64,000 nt of DNA from assembly GCA_028290285.1 (NCBI GenBank), contig JAQGKD010000005.1:45743-109742 (forward strand), in the 5' to 3' direction. Within the stretch, counting starts at the first letter, position 1; every line of letters starts with the position of its first letter. Below, piece by piece: positions 19,018 to 26,844 of this stretch. The DNA is from Hyphomicrobiales bacterium (GTDB lineage Bacteria; Pseudomonadota; Alphaproteobacteria; Rhizobiales; Beijerinckiaceae). The position numbers and the translations under genes are program-made. The notes under the pieces are model-generated. The model made no database searches. It saw only the letters and a list, made by a program, of their open reading frames with translations, and was not told the DNA's origin.

Positions 19018-19622
19018 TCGCGCAGCGGATCGCCTTCTTCCTTCCAGCGCTTGACCATATGCGCGTCGATGTCGAACAGGTCGAGCAGGCGCCCGACAGT
19101 GTGGTCGATGATGTCGTCCAGCGTCTGCGGCCGGTTGTAGAAGGCCGGCATGATCGGCGCGATGATGGCGCCCATTTCCGACAGGGACGTCATGGTGCGC
19201 AGATGGCCCGTGTGCAGCGGCGTTTCGCGCACGGCCAGCACGAGGCGGCGGCGATCCTTGAGTACGACGTCGGCGGCGCGGCTCATCAGCGAACCCGTCA
19301 CCCCCGTCGCGATCTCGCTCATGGTGCGCACGGAACAGGGCACGATCACCATGCCTAGCGTCTTGAACGAGCCCGAGGATATGTTCGCACCGATGTCGCT
19401 CATCGGATGATATTCGTGGGCGAGGTCGCGCAGGTCCTTGACCTTCCAGTCCGTCTCGTAGACGAGCGTCATCTCGGCAGCCTTGCTGATGATGAGATGC
19501 GTCTCGATTTCTAGCCTGCGAAGGGTCTCAAGCATGCGCATGCCGAACACGATGCCGGAAGCGCCGCTGATGCCGACGATGAGGCGCTTGGGGTGGACGG
19601 CTTTCGCCACGGTCTCGGTCAC
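19014..19622 (-). CDS. ubiX: flavin prenyltransferase UbiX
   Basis: Attaches a dimethylallyl group to FMN to make the prenylated flavin cofactor used by UbiD-type decarboxylases, including the ubiquinone-pathway enzyme. It has 202 residues: IVGISGASGIVFGMRMLE near the N-terminus binds FMN; VPCSVRTMSEIATGV and RLVLAVRETPLHTGHL are family signatures. Start is GTG at 19622, overlapping the upstream stop (GTGA). No ubiD is in the window. Confidence 0.94.
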   Translation of the reverse strand: MTETVAKAVHPKRLIVGISGASGIVFGMRMLETLRRLEIETHLIISKAAEMTLVYETDWKVKDLRDLAHEYHPMSDIGANISSGSFKTLGMVIVPCSVRTMSEIATGVTGSLMSRAADVVLKDRRRLVLAVRETPLHTGHLRTMTSLSEMGAIIAPIMPAFYNRPQTLDDIIDHTVGRLLDLFDIDAHMVKRWKEEGDPLRD

Positions 19623-20164
19623 GCGTGTTCCCCCCTGGATGCGGATAAGGTGGCCGCGACAGCCTCGATGAGGGTCGCGACAGCCGGTCCATCGAATGTG
19701 GCGCCGAGCAGCAGTCTGTAGGCCTCGACATTACCCTTGCAAGCCTCGGCGGCATCCGCCGCGGCTCTACCTGTGCTTTCCAATGGGAAGCTTACGAAGA
19801 GCATCTCCTGTTGGATCCGTTCGGCTTCGAGTTCGGCGGCTTTTGCAGCTTTGCGCAGCGCCTCGACGGCCGGGCCTTCAAAGGGAGACGGCGGCTCCTT
19901 CAATGCGCGACGCGCGGTGCGCAGCACGACAACCACGTCGCGCCGCCAGGGCTCGATCGTGTCCACCATCGCCCGCACGTCGTCGACGGAGAGGGACCGG
20001 CCCTTGCTGCCCAGATACAGGGAGAAGAGCAACACATTCACGTCGACACCCGCTTCGTCCTGCAGCATCAGGCAGGCGGGGGGCACGCCCTTGCGGCCAT
20101 AAACCGCGAGTGAGAAAGTCCAGAACGGCGACGGGGCGCCCTTGTAGAGATCGATCTGTGTCAC
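19619..20164 (-). CDS. TIGR02444 family protein (DUF2390)
   Basis: 181-residue alpha-helical protein from a GTG start at 20164, supported by GGGAGG just upstream. It begins TQIDLYKGAPSPFWTFSLAVYGRKGVPPACLMLQDEAG, the family pattern, with helices rich in Ala/Glu after that. Function is not known. It overlaps ubiX by 4 bases and should be co-transcribed with it. The frame is open to 20266 but that portion is Arg-rich and unlike the family. Confidence 0.8.
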   Translation of the reverse strand: MTQIDLYKGAPSPFWTFSLAVYGRKGVPPACLMLQDEAGVDVNVLLFSLYLGSKGRSLSVDDVRAMVDTIEPWRRDVVVVLRTARRALKEPPSPFEGPAVEALRKAAKAAELEAERIQQEMLFVSFPLESTGRAAADAAEACKGNVEAYRLLLGATFDGPAVATLIEAVAATLSASRGEHA

Positions 20165-20379
20165 CAAGGCCTCCCGAAGGTGGACGCGCCGGATAACATG
20201 CGGATAAGCCAAGGGCAAACGGCATCCGCTCCGATTCGACGGTCTTCCGCCCGGTCGCGCATTCACCGTACGACTAAAGATCGGTTCTCAAAGCCCTCGT
20301 TTTGTCCGACGATAGTCGTATCTAGATAAGTGAAGGCGCTCGTTAGCGCCTGATACAACACGCGTTCGGGAGGTTAGGA

Positions 20380-21468
20380 ATGAATCGCAGGTCTCTGATG
20401 GTGGCCAGCGCCGCCGCAGCCCTTCTGTCCGGCTGGGCCCAGCCCAGCTTCGCCGCTGCGGATTTCACGAATAAGACCATCACGATGGTGATCCCATTCG
20501 GCGTTGGCGGCGGCTCGGATGTGTGGGGCCGCTTCAATGCGTCGCTCCTGCAGAAGTATCTTCCCGGCAAGCCGGCGGTCGTGGTCAAGAACCAGCCGGG
20601 TGGCGGCTCCGTTTCCGGCAGCAACATCTTTGCCGTCACCGCAAAGCCCGACGGCCTGACCATTCTCGGCACGTCGGGCTCGACGCAGTTCCCGTATCTG
20701 CTCGGCGAACCGCGCGTGAAATACGATTACAAGGATTGGAAGCTCGTTCTCGCGGCGCCCACGGGCGGCGTGGCCTATCTCAGCTCCAAGCTCGGCGTGA
20801 AGACGCTGAGCGACCTGGGTAAGCTGAAGGGCACGAAACTCCATTATGCGAGCCAGGGCCTCACCTCGCTCGACATGGTGCCTCTGCTCGGCTTCCGCCT
20901 GCTTGGCCTCGTCGTGCAGCACGTCGTCGGCTTCCCCGGACGCGGCGAAGGACGCCTCGCCTTCGAACGTGGCGAGATGGACATCGACTACCAGACGACG
21001 TCGGCCTATCTGCGCAGCGCCCAGGCGCTGGTGAAGAGCGGCGATGCCGTGCCGCTCTTCAGCTGGGGCGTGCTCGACGAGCACGGCAACCTCGCGCGCG
21101 ATCCGAACTTCCCGGAACTGCCGCATTTCGAGGAAGCCTATGAGATCGCGATGGGCAAGAAGCCGTCGGGCATCGAATGGGAAGCCTTCCGCGCCTTCCT
21201 CGTCGCCGGTTTTCCCGGCCAGAAGCTTCTCGTCCTGCCCAAGGGCACGCCGGACGATATCGTCGAGGCCTACCGCGCCGCCGTGCGCCAGATGGTCAAG
21301 GATCCGGAATACATCGAGAAGCGCGACGAGCTGATCGGCGAGTATGAAGAACTCACAGACAAGCCGGGCGAGCAACTCTTCAAGGCGGCCACCACCATCT
21401 CGCCGGAAGCGCGTGAATGGGTGCGGAACTTCCTGGTCAAGGATTATCAGGTCAGCTTCGAGAAGTAA
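20380..21468 (+). CDS. Bug-family tripartite tricarboxylate transporter substrate-binding protein
   Basis: Periplasmic binding protein, 362 residues. A signal peptide (MNRRSLMVASAAAALLSGWAQPSFAAA) is followed by TITMVIPFGVGGGSDVWGR, the carboxylate-binding loop of Bug proteins, and NQPGGGSVSGSNIFAV. It is somewhat longer than the usual 320-330. No TctA/TctB membrane genes are nearby, so it is an orphan that either works with a permease encoded elsewhere or acts as a sensor. Ligand unknown. Confidence 0.85.
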   Translation: MNRRSLMVASAAAALLSGWAQPSFAAADFTNKTITMVIPFGVGGGSDVWGRFNASLLQKYLPGKPAVVVKNQPGGGSVSGSNIFAVTAKPDGLTILGTSGSTQFPYLLGEPRVKYDYKDWKLVLAAPTGGVAYLSSKLGVKTLSDLGKLKGTKLHYASQGLTSLDMVPLLGFRLLGLVVQHVVGFPGRGEGRLAFERGEMDIDYQTTSAYLRSAQALVKSGDAVPLFSWGVLDEHGNLARDPNFPELPHFEEAYEIAMGKKPSGIEWEAFRAFLVAGFPGQKLLVLPKGTPDDIVEAYRAAVRQMVKDPEYIEKRDELIGEYEELTDKPGEQLFKAATTISPEAREWVRNFLVKDYQVSFEK

Positions 21469-21483
21469 GTAAAGCGAACGCGG

Positions 21484-21609
21484 CCCTCTTCTCCCGGTGG
21501 GAGAAGATGTCTGCGGAGCAGACAGATGAGGGGTTTCGGAGTCTCACGTTAGAGACCGTAACCCCTCATCCGCCGTTGACGGTCACATTCTCCCAACGGG
21601 AGAAGGGCA
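21484..21609. repeat. RIME-like palindromic intergenic element
   Basis: A compound palindrome fills the gap between two convergent genes. The inner arms GATGAGGGGTT (21525-21535) and AACCCCTCATC (21560-21570) enclose a further GTCTC/GAGAC stem. Each outer arm has its own hairpin: CTTCTCCC/GGGAGAAG (21488-21506), TGTCTGC/GCAGACA (21508-21524) and TTCTCCC/GGGAGAA (21588-21604). Repeats of the form CCCTCATCC ... TTCTCCC are known in Rhizobiales as RIME elements. Placement between converging 3' ends also suits a bidirectional terminator. Confidence 0.8.
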
Positions 21610-21616
21610 ACACCCC

Positions 21617-22660
21617 TTACTTCAGCGCGGCGCGCGCGCGTTCGACGTCGGCTTCCGGCGTTGCGTAGATCTCCTCGACCATTTTCTGCACATCCTCGCC
21701 CGAGACGGGGTCTATGCCCAGCTTCGTTTTCGCGGCTTCGGCCAGGAACTCCGGGTCCTTCATGGTTTCGTCGAACGCCTTGCGGAAGGCAGCGACGCGA
21801 TCGGCGGGAACCCCCGGCGGCAGCACATAGGGGCGGCCGAATTCAGCCTGGTTGAAGATGACCGCGAGGGTCCGCCTGTCGGTATCGTTCTTCACGTATT
21901 TCCAGATCGTCGGAACGCCCATCTTGTTGAGCGTCGGGTCGCCCGCAGGCGAGGAAATCTGCACGAGAATGCGCACTTTCTTCGAGTCGAGCCATTCCTG
22001 GTAATTGCTGATGAAGCTCGACCACTGGATGCCGCACATGCCGGCCGTCTCGCCGCGCTCCATGGCGAGCGCTGCTTCGCGCGAACCCGGATAGCCGGTG
22101 ATCATCTTGAATTTCGTGCCGAGCACATTGTTGAGCGCGGTCGGATATTGCCGAATGGACGAGGTTACCCCAGACGTGCCGATGATCTGTTCCTTTGTAA
22201 ACACGTCGTCGAACGTCTGGATGTCCGACGTGTGCCAGGCGATGCAGATGCTCGTCTCGCGATTGGCGCTGCCGATGTAGATGAGCTTGCGTGGATCGAA
22301 CAAGGTCGCTGCCTTGTCGCCGATCAACGGCTCCATGACAGCGCCCATGAAGATGGCGCCGAAGGCGGTGCCGTCCTTGGCGCCCTTGTTGTAGAGCAGG
22401 TTCGTCGCCGTCAGGCTGCCCGCCCCATCGAGATTGCGCGCCACGATATGCGGGTTCGAAGGCAGGTGCTTGCCGATGTGATGCGAGAGCAGAGTGCCAT
22501 AGATGCCGTAACCGCCGCCCGGCGCTGAGCCGATCAGGAAGTCCACGTTCTTGCCGGCGTAGAACTTTTCGACGGCGGTCTGCGCCTGCGCTGCGCTTGT
22601 GGTAAGCGCCACGCCGAATGCCAGCGCAGCCTTGGTCCATCGCATCTTCTGCGTGTTCAT
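21617..22660 (-). CDS. Bug/TctC-like substrate-binding protein
   Basis: Second periplasmic binding protein of the tripartite tricarboxylate type, 347 residues. The signal peptide is LAFGVALTTSAAQAQ. FLIGSAPGGGYGIYGTLLSHHIGKHLP and NLDGAGSLTATNLLYN correspond to the binding loops of the family, though diverged from the first Bug protein. A ribosome site GGGAGGAC precedes the ATG. It is the last gene of the minus-strand operon 25697-21617. No membrane components are nearby; ligand unknown. Confidence 0.82.
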   Translation of the reverse strand: MNTQKMRWTKAALAFGVALTTSAAQAQTAVEKFYAGKNVDFLIGSAPGGGYGIYGTLLSHHIGKHLPSNPHIVARNLDGAGSLTATNLLYNKGAKDGTAFGAIFMGAVMEPLIGDKAATLFDPRKLIYIGSANRETSICIAWHTSDIQTFDDVFTKEQIIGTSGVTSSIRQYPTALNNVLGTKFKMITGYPGSREAALAMERGETAGMCGIQWSSFISNYQEWLDSKKVRILVQISSPAGDPTLNKMGVPTIWKYVKNDTDRRTLAVIFNQAEFGRPYVLPPGVPADRVAAFRKAFDETMKDPEFLAEAAKTKLGIDPVSGEDVQKMVEEIYATPEADVERARAALK

Positions 22661-22707
22661 CGTATTGTCCTCCCGGGCCTCGGCGGCCGTAGTCTGACTC
22701 GCGCGCT

Positions 22708-23370
22708 CTAGTGGGCGTCGCGGTTAGTGTCCCAGCTCCGGCAAATCTCGGCAGCGGTCGTGACCGGACTTGTCCATGAGCGAAGGAAGTCGAGGCTGCG
22801 CGATTGCGCCTGTGCCGTGTAGGAGCCGGTCGCATCTTCGGCGATGACGGAATAATAGCCGAGCGCGGCGGCGTGGCGCGCCGTGAACTCGATGCCGATG
22901 TCGGTGGCGACACCGGCGAGCACGAGCGTCTTCACGCCGAGCCTCTTCAGCCGCAGGTCGAACGGCGTGTCGACGAACAGCGAGGGCTGGCTCTTTGGGA
23001 TGACGATGTGGTGAGGGGCAGGGGCGAGTCCATCGAGAAACTCGGTCTCTTCCATGCCTTCCTGCATGGAGGGTGCGAGCTTGTCGGGATGATCGACCTT
23101 CTGTTTCTTCATGAGGAACAGCAGGAACGGGCCGCACGTCAATTCGAGCGGCGGGAGAACGTGACGGCTCCAGATCACGGGCACGCCATTGCGTTCCGCA
23201 CCGGCCAGAAGTCCCTGCGCCGCAGTACGAATCCGGTCGACGTTCAGCGCCTTGCCTGCAAGACCCTTCTGAAAGTCCCACATGACCAGCGCCGCCTGCG
23301 AGGGCCGCAGGAAGTCGTCCAGTGTGAGCGGAACGGAGGATTCGTCCATGGGGTCATGGGCCATGTTCAC
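22708..23370 (-). CDS. isochorismatase-fold hydrolase lacking the nucleophilic cysteine
   Basis: 220-residue cysteine-hydrolase-fold protein. The catalytic Asp (WDFQKG, Asp32) and Lys (IPKSQPSLF, Lys126) are in place and the fold motif GVATDIGIEFTARHAAALGY is clear, but the position normally held by the nucleophilic Cys is Gly159. Amidases of the family (nicotinamidase, biuret hydrolase, maleamate amidase) need the Cys; true isochorismatases such as PhzD can do without it. The reaction is therefore probably not a Cys-dependent amide hydrolysis. The start overlaps the stop of the upstream binding-protein gene by 4 bases. Confidence 0.8.
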   Translation of the reverse strand: MNMAHDPMDESSVPLTLDDFLRPSQAALVMWDFQKGLAGKALNVDRIRTAAQGLLAGAERNGVPVIWSRHVLPPLELTCGPFLLFLMKKQKVDHPDKLAPSMQEGMEETEFLDGLAPAPHHIVIPKSQPSLFVDTPFDLRLKRLGVKTLVLAGVATDIGIEFTARHAAALGYYSVIAEDATGSYTAQAQSRSLDFLRSWTSPVTTAAEICRSWDTNRDAH

Positions 23371-24290
23371 CTCGGAGTCTGTGCGTTGAGCGATGCCAGT
23401 GCGCGATCGTAATAGCTTTCGTCGATGAAGCTCCGCACATCTGCGAGACGGGGATGCTCGCCCTCGGTCGCCGCGCGCGTGGCAAGCACATTGTCGAACC
23501 CGGTCCTGTCGAGCCGGGCGTCGATGGCGAAGCCAAAGGCGGGCTCCAGCAGCTCGAGCCGCGTCGCGGCTGCGATCTCGTGCGTCAGGCCAAGCCTGTT
23601 GATCAGCATGTGTTCGACTGCGCCGCCGTGCAGCGGGTCACGCAGCCAGCGCAGCGCCTCGACATAGGCGGCCATGTAGCTTTCGAGCAGATCGCGGTTT
23701 GCTTCAGCCCAGCCGCGCAGCACGAAAGCGCCGCCCGCCTGATAGGGGCCGAGGTGATCGACGAGCCGGCCGAGGCTGTGCATGCCGCGCAATTGCGCTT
23801 CCGCCGAGTAGGGCGGGTTGAGCACGCCGCCCGCATTCTCCGTGCTCTCGATCATGGCGGCCAGGCGCCGGCTCGCATTGCCGACCGGTTTCAGCCAGTA
23901 GTCCACATTGTAGACGAGCCCATGCTGGGCAAGCATCTTGCGCGCCAGCAGCGCATAGGCCGTATCGGGAGCGTCCACCACGAGCGTGCGCCCGCGCAGA
24001 TCTTCGAAGGACGTGATCCCGGGCTGTACGATAAAGTCGTTCATGCCACTCTCGCCGCCCATGACGATGAGCACATCGAGCCCGTCCGTCATCATCGACA
24101 GCGCATTGTCCACGGCAGCTTGCGCGATATGGATCGTTCCTGCTGCGAGCCGTTCGCGTTGCAGCTTCGAGCTCTCGGTCTCGTGCAGTTCGACATCGAG
24201 CCCGCGTTGGCTGAAAAACCCTTGCGAGGCAGCAATCCACAGCGGCAGCGCCTTGGCATTCGGGAAGGTGCTGACGACGATCTTCTTCAT
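23367..24290 (-). CDS. THI5/SsuA-like (NMT1) protein without signal peptide
   Basis: 307 residues with the NMT1/THI5 periplasmic-binding fold: VSTFPNAKALPLWIAASQGFFSQRGLDVELHE at the N-terminus, SFEDLRGRTLVVDAPDTAYALLARKMLA in the middle and a helical C-terminus. Transport-linked members have a signal peptide; here the protein starts MKKIVVSTF and goes directly into the first beta-strand, so it should remain in the cytoplasm unless the start is misplaced. No ABC permease or ATPase is adjacent. It overlaps both neighbours by 4 bases in the operon. It may bind or act on a small molecule inside the cell. Confidence 0.78.
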   Translation of the reverse strand: MKKIVVSTFPNAKALPLWIAASQGFFSQRGLDVELHETESSKLQRERLAAGTIHIAQAAVDNALSMMTDGLDVLIVMGGESGMNDFIVQPGITSFEDLRGRTLVVDAPDTAYALLARKMLAQHGLVYNVDYWLKPVGNASRRLAAMIESTENAGGVLNPPYSAEAQLRGMHSLGRLVDHLGPYQAGGAFVLRGWAEANRDLLESYMAAYVEALRWLRDPLHGGAVEHMLINRLGLTHEIAAATRLELLEPAFGFAIDARLDRTGFDNVLATRAATEGEHPRLADVRSFIDESYYDRALASLNAQTPR

Positions 24291-25171
24291 GTGCGCTCCG
24301 GCTTTGTGACGCCCTGCGTGGTCAGGAATTGCTTCCGCAAATCGGCGAATGCTTGCTTGTGGCTGAGACGGTCCAGCAACTGTCCCTCCTCCTCCGGCGC
24401 TTTGCCGAGCACACCCGCACGCGCGTCGCGCAGGATCTCATAGGTCGCGCGCACGGCGGCCGCATGAGGGCGGTGTCCGGTGATGAGCACGCGAACGCCA
24501 AGGGCGGCGAGCAGCTTCGCGTCGCGCAGGCTGGAAGGCACGGCACCCAGCAGCAGCGGCACGCGGCAGATCTTCGCGACCGCTTCGATCTCCTCGCGCG
24601 TCTTGAGCCCCGAGAGGAAGATCGCATCGACCCCCGCGTCCTGATAGGCGGCGACACGCGTGAGGCAATCTTCGAGCCCCGTGCTCGCAGCCGAACCCGA
24701 GCGTCCGATGACGACGAAATCGGGATCTTCGCGGGCGTAGAGCGCCGCCTTCATCTTGCCCAGCCCCTCGGCGAGCGAATGCGGCGCGCCGCCCTTCTGG
24801 TCGAAGCCCAGGGGCAGCGCGGTGTCCTCGATCGTCAGTCCCGCAAGGCCGGCGGCCTCGAGTTCCTGCACTGTGCGCATGACACTCAGGGCATTGCCGA
24901 AGCCATGGTCCGCGTCGAGGAAGAAGGGCAGGGTGGTCGCACGCGCGATGCGCCGCGCCTGCTCGACCAGCTCGCTCAGGGTGATGATAACCAGATCCGG
25001 CGCACCGAGAATGGCGAGCGAGGCGACCGAACCCGCCATGAAAGCGAGCTCATAGCCGAGTTCCTCTGCGCCGCGTACGGAGAGCGGATCGTAGATGGAT
25101 GCCGGGATGAGGCATTCCTGCCCGGCCAGCAGCGCCCGGAATCGTTTCCGCTTCGTCGCGACATCGCTCAT
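24287..25171 (-). CDS. isocitrate lyase/PEP mutase family protein, oxaloacetate-decarboxylase-like
   Basis: 294 residues, start ATG at 25171 (MSDVATKRKRFRALL), supported by GGGAG upstream; a TTG start at 25195 is less likely. The Mg-binding motif FLDADHGFGNALSVMRTV and AGLAGLTIEDTALP closely match the PA4872-type oxaloacetate decarboxylase branch of the superfamily, as does GSVASLAILGAPDLVIITLSE. The Cys-containing KKCGH loop of isocitrate lyases is absent. Probably splits or decarboxylates a 2-oxo- or 2-hydroxy-diacid. It is the second gene of the operon, after the GlcG-like gene. Confidence 0.82.
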   Translation of the reverse strand: MSDVATKRKRFRALLAGQECLIPASIYDPLSVRGAEELGYELAFMAGSVASLAILGAPDLVIITLSELVEQARRIARATTLPFFLDADHGFGNALSVMRTVQELEAAGLAGLTIEDTALPLGFDQKGGAPHSLAEGLGKMKAALYAREDPDFVVIGRSGSAASTGLEDCLTRVAAYQDAGVDAIFLSGLKTREEIEAVAKICRVPLLLGAVPSSLRDAKLLAALGVRVLITGHRPHAAAVRATYEILRDARAGVLGKAPEEEGQLLDRLSHKQAFADLRKQFLTTQGVTKPERT

Positions 25172-25199
25172 GGTCGTCTCCCGCCTGTGCACCAACTGA

Positions 25200-25697
25200 T
25201 TACTTGCGCGGGTCCACGATGGGCGGGCCGTTCTTGATGTTCAACTCCTTCTGGCGCTTCTCGTCGAAACATTCGTCGGACATGAGGCCCGCGCCGCGAA
25301 TGCCCGCGATGGCGCAGATGTCGTCGACCTCGTTGACGTCGCCCGTCACGCCGATCGCGCCGATCACTTCGCCATGTTCGTCACGGATGATCTGCCCACC
25401 CGCTTCGAGAAAGATCGGGCCGTCTGCGATCTCGCGCATCGTATCCATGAACGGCGGCTTTTCGCGGGCCTTCTGGAGCACCATGCGCGAGGAACGATGG
25501 AGAGCGAGCGCCGCGAAGGCCTTGCCGCGCGCGATCTCGAACCGCATCAGGGAAGCGCCGTCCTGCTTCAGGAACGCCTTCACGCGACCGCCCGCGTCGA
25601 GCACGATGGCCGCCAGCGCATGGGCGTTCATCTCGTCGGCTTCTTCGAAGGTCTTGAGAATAATGGACAGGGACTGGTCCATGCTGATGCCGCGCAT
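25200..25697 (-). CDS. GlcG/HbpS family protein
   Basis: 165-residue single-domain protein of the GlcG/HbpS (DUF336) family; some members bind haem or cobalamin-like compounds, many are of unknown function and sit in catabolic operons. Seen here: LDAGGRVKAFLKQDGASL, the ARGKAFAALALHRSS helix and the GDVNEVDDICAIAGI C-terminal segment. The start at 25697 has GGAGGAACG upstream. It is the first gene of the minus-strand operon that runs to 21617. Confidence 0.85.
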   Translation of the reverse strand: MRGISMDQSLSIILKTFEEADEMNAHALAAIVLDAGGRVKAFLKQDGASLMRFEIARGKAFAALALHRSSRMVLQKAREKPPFMDTMREIADGPIFLEAGGQIIRDEHGEVIGAIGVTGDVNEVDDICAIAGIRGAGLMSDECFDEKRQKELNIKNGPPIVDPRK

Positions 25698-25764
25698 CGT
25701 TCCTCCAAAGTAATTCTGGCCCGGTGGTCCGGTGCTTCAGCTGCCTTTCTGACGCAGCGCGAAG

Positions 25765-25811
25765 GATGAATCAAATGGACCTTTTGCGTCGTCTGAAATA
25801 TTGAATTCATC
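25765..25811. promoter_or_regulatory. imperfect inverted repeat in the operon/LysR divergent promoter region
   Basis: GATGAATCAA (25765-25774) faces TTGAATTCATC (25801-25811), complementary except for one extra base. The pair lies between the start of the GlcG-like operon and the LysR gene, the normal place for a LysR operator. Function is inferred from position only. Confidence 0.35.
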
Positions 25812-25835
25812 TATCTGCTCGGGGAGCCTTCGCGC

Positions 25836-26738
25836 ATGAAGATCGATTTCCTGGGTCTCGAGGCCTTCATCAGCATTGCCGACGTCGGAAGCTTTCGGCG
25901 TGCCGCGGCCCACCTGAACCTCTCGCAGACTGCGGTCAGCCACCGGGTGCGCAAGCTCGAGGACAGTCTCGGCGTCCAGCTCTTCACGCGCACCTCCCGG
26001 CAGGTCGCCCTGACGCAAGCCGGCACGGATCTCCTGCCTCGATCCCGCGAACTGCTCGGCGAGGTCGAGGGTCATCTCGACATGATCCGCGAGCGCAATC
26101 GGGACCGCGAGGACAGGATGGCCTTCGCCTGCCTGCCCACCATCGCCTTCCGCGTCCTGCCGCCCGTGCTGGCGGCCTTTCAGAAGCGCCACCCGCGCGC
26201 CACCGTCCGTGTCTTTGATATTTCCGCCTCGGAGATCGGTGAGATCGTCGCCTCGGGCGCAGCCGAATTCGGCATCACGATCCTGGCGGCCAACCGCTGG
26301 GACCTGGCGACGGAAGCCTTGCTGACGGAGGCCTATCTGCTGGTCTGTCCCCGTGGGCACGTCCTGACCAGAAAGGCGTCGGTGTCATGGGATGAACTAG
26401 CCGACCATCCACTGATCCGCGTGAGCCAGCAGACGGCGAACCGCGTCATCGTCGATGAAGCGCTCGGGACGCGCGGCGAGCGGCTGCACTGGACCTATGA
26501 GGTCCAGCACACGATGACAGCCTTCATGATGGTGCGCGAGGGCATCGGCCTGGCGATCACGCCAAGGATCGCCGTTGACGCACTTCCGCAGGCGGACCTC
26601 GTGGCCCTTCCCTTGGTCAAGCCGAAGGTCACGCGAACCATCGGCATCCTGTCTCGCAGCAACGCGCCGCCGTCGGCGCTCGCCATCGACTTCCAGCGCC
26701 TGCTGCGCGCCGAATTCGCGCGTTACGCAGCAGCGTAA
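25836..26738 (+). CDS. LysR family transcriptional regulator
   Basis: 300 residues. The N-terminal winged helix-turn-helix is clear: MKIDFLGLEAFISIADVGSFRRAAAHL, then LSQTAVSHRVRKLEDSLGVQLFTR. The effector domain spans about 90-295 (PTIAFRVLPPVLAAFQKRHP). It is divergent from the GlcG-like operon and followed 107 bases later by the tautomerase gene on its own strand, so it probably controls one or both. Effector unknown. Confidence 0.93.
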   Translation: MKIDFLGLEAFISIADVGSFRRAAAHLNLSQTAVSHRVRKLEDSLGVQLFTRTSRQVALTQAGTDLLPRSRELLGEVEGHLDMIRERNRDREDRMAFACLPTIAFRVLPPVLAAFQKRHPRATVRVFDISASEIGEIVASGAAEFGITILAANRWDLATEALLTEAYLLVCPRGHVLTRKASVSWDELADHPLIRVSQQTANRVIVDEALGTRGERLHWTYEVQHTMTAFMMVREGIGLAITPRIAVDALPQADLVALPLVKPKVTRTIGILSRSNAPPSALAIDFQRLLRAEFARYAAA

Positions 26739-26844
26739 CCGGTGCCGGGTGGCAGGTGCTTGCGCTTGGTCTGGGGCGGTTGTAACGATCCCTCATCAGG
26801 CGCGAGTGGCAAGACCCCGCGCCGCAAGGGAGCCAGAGGCGATC

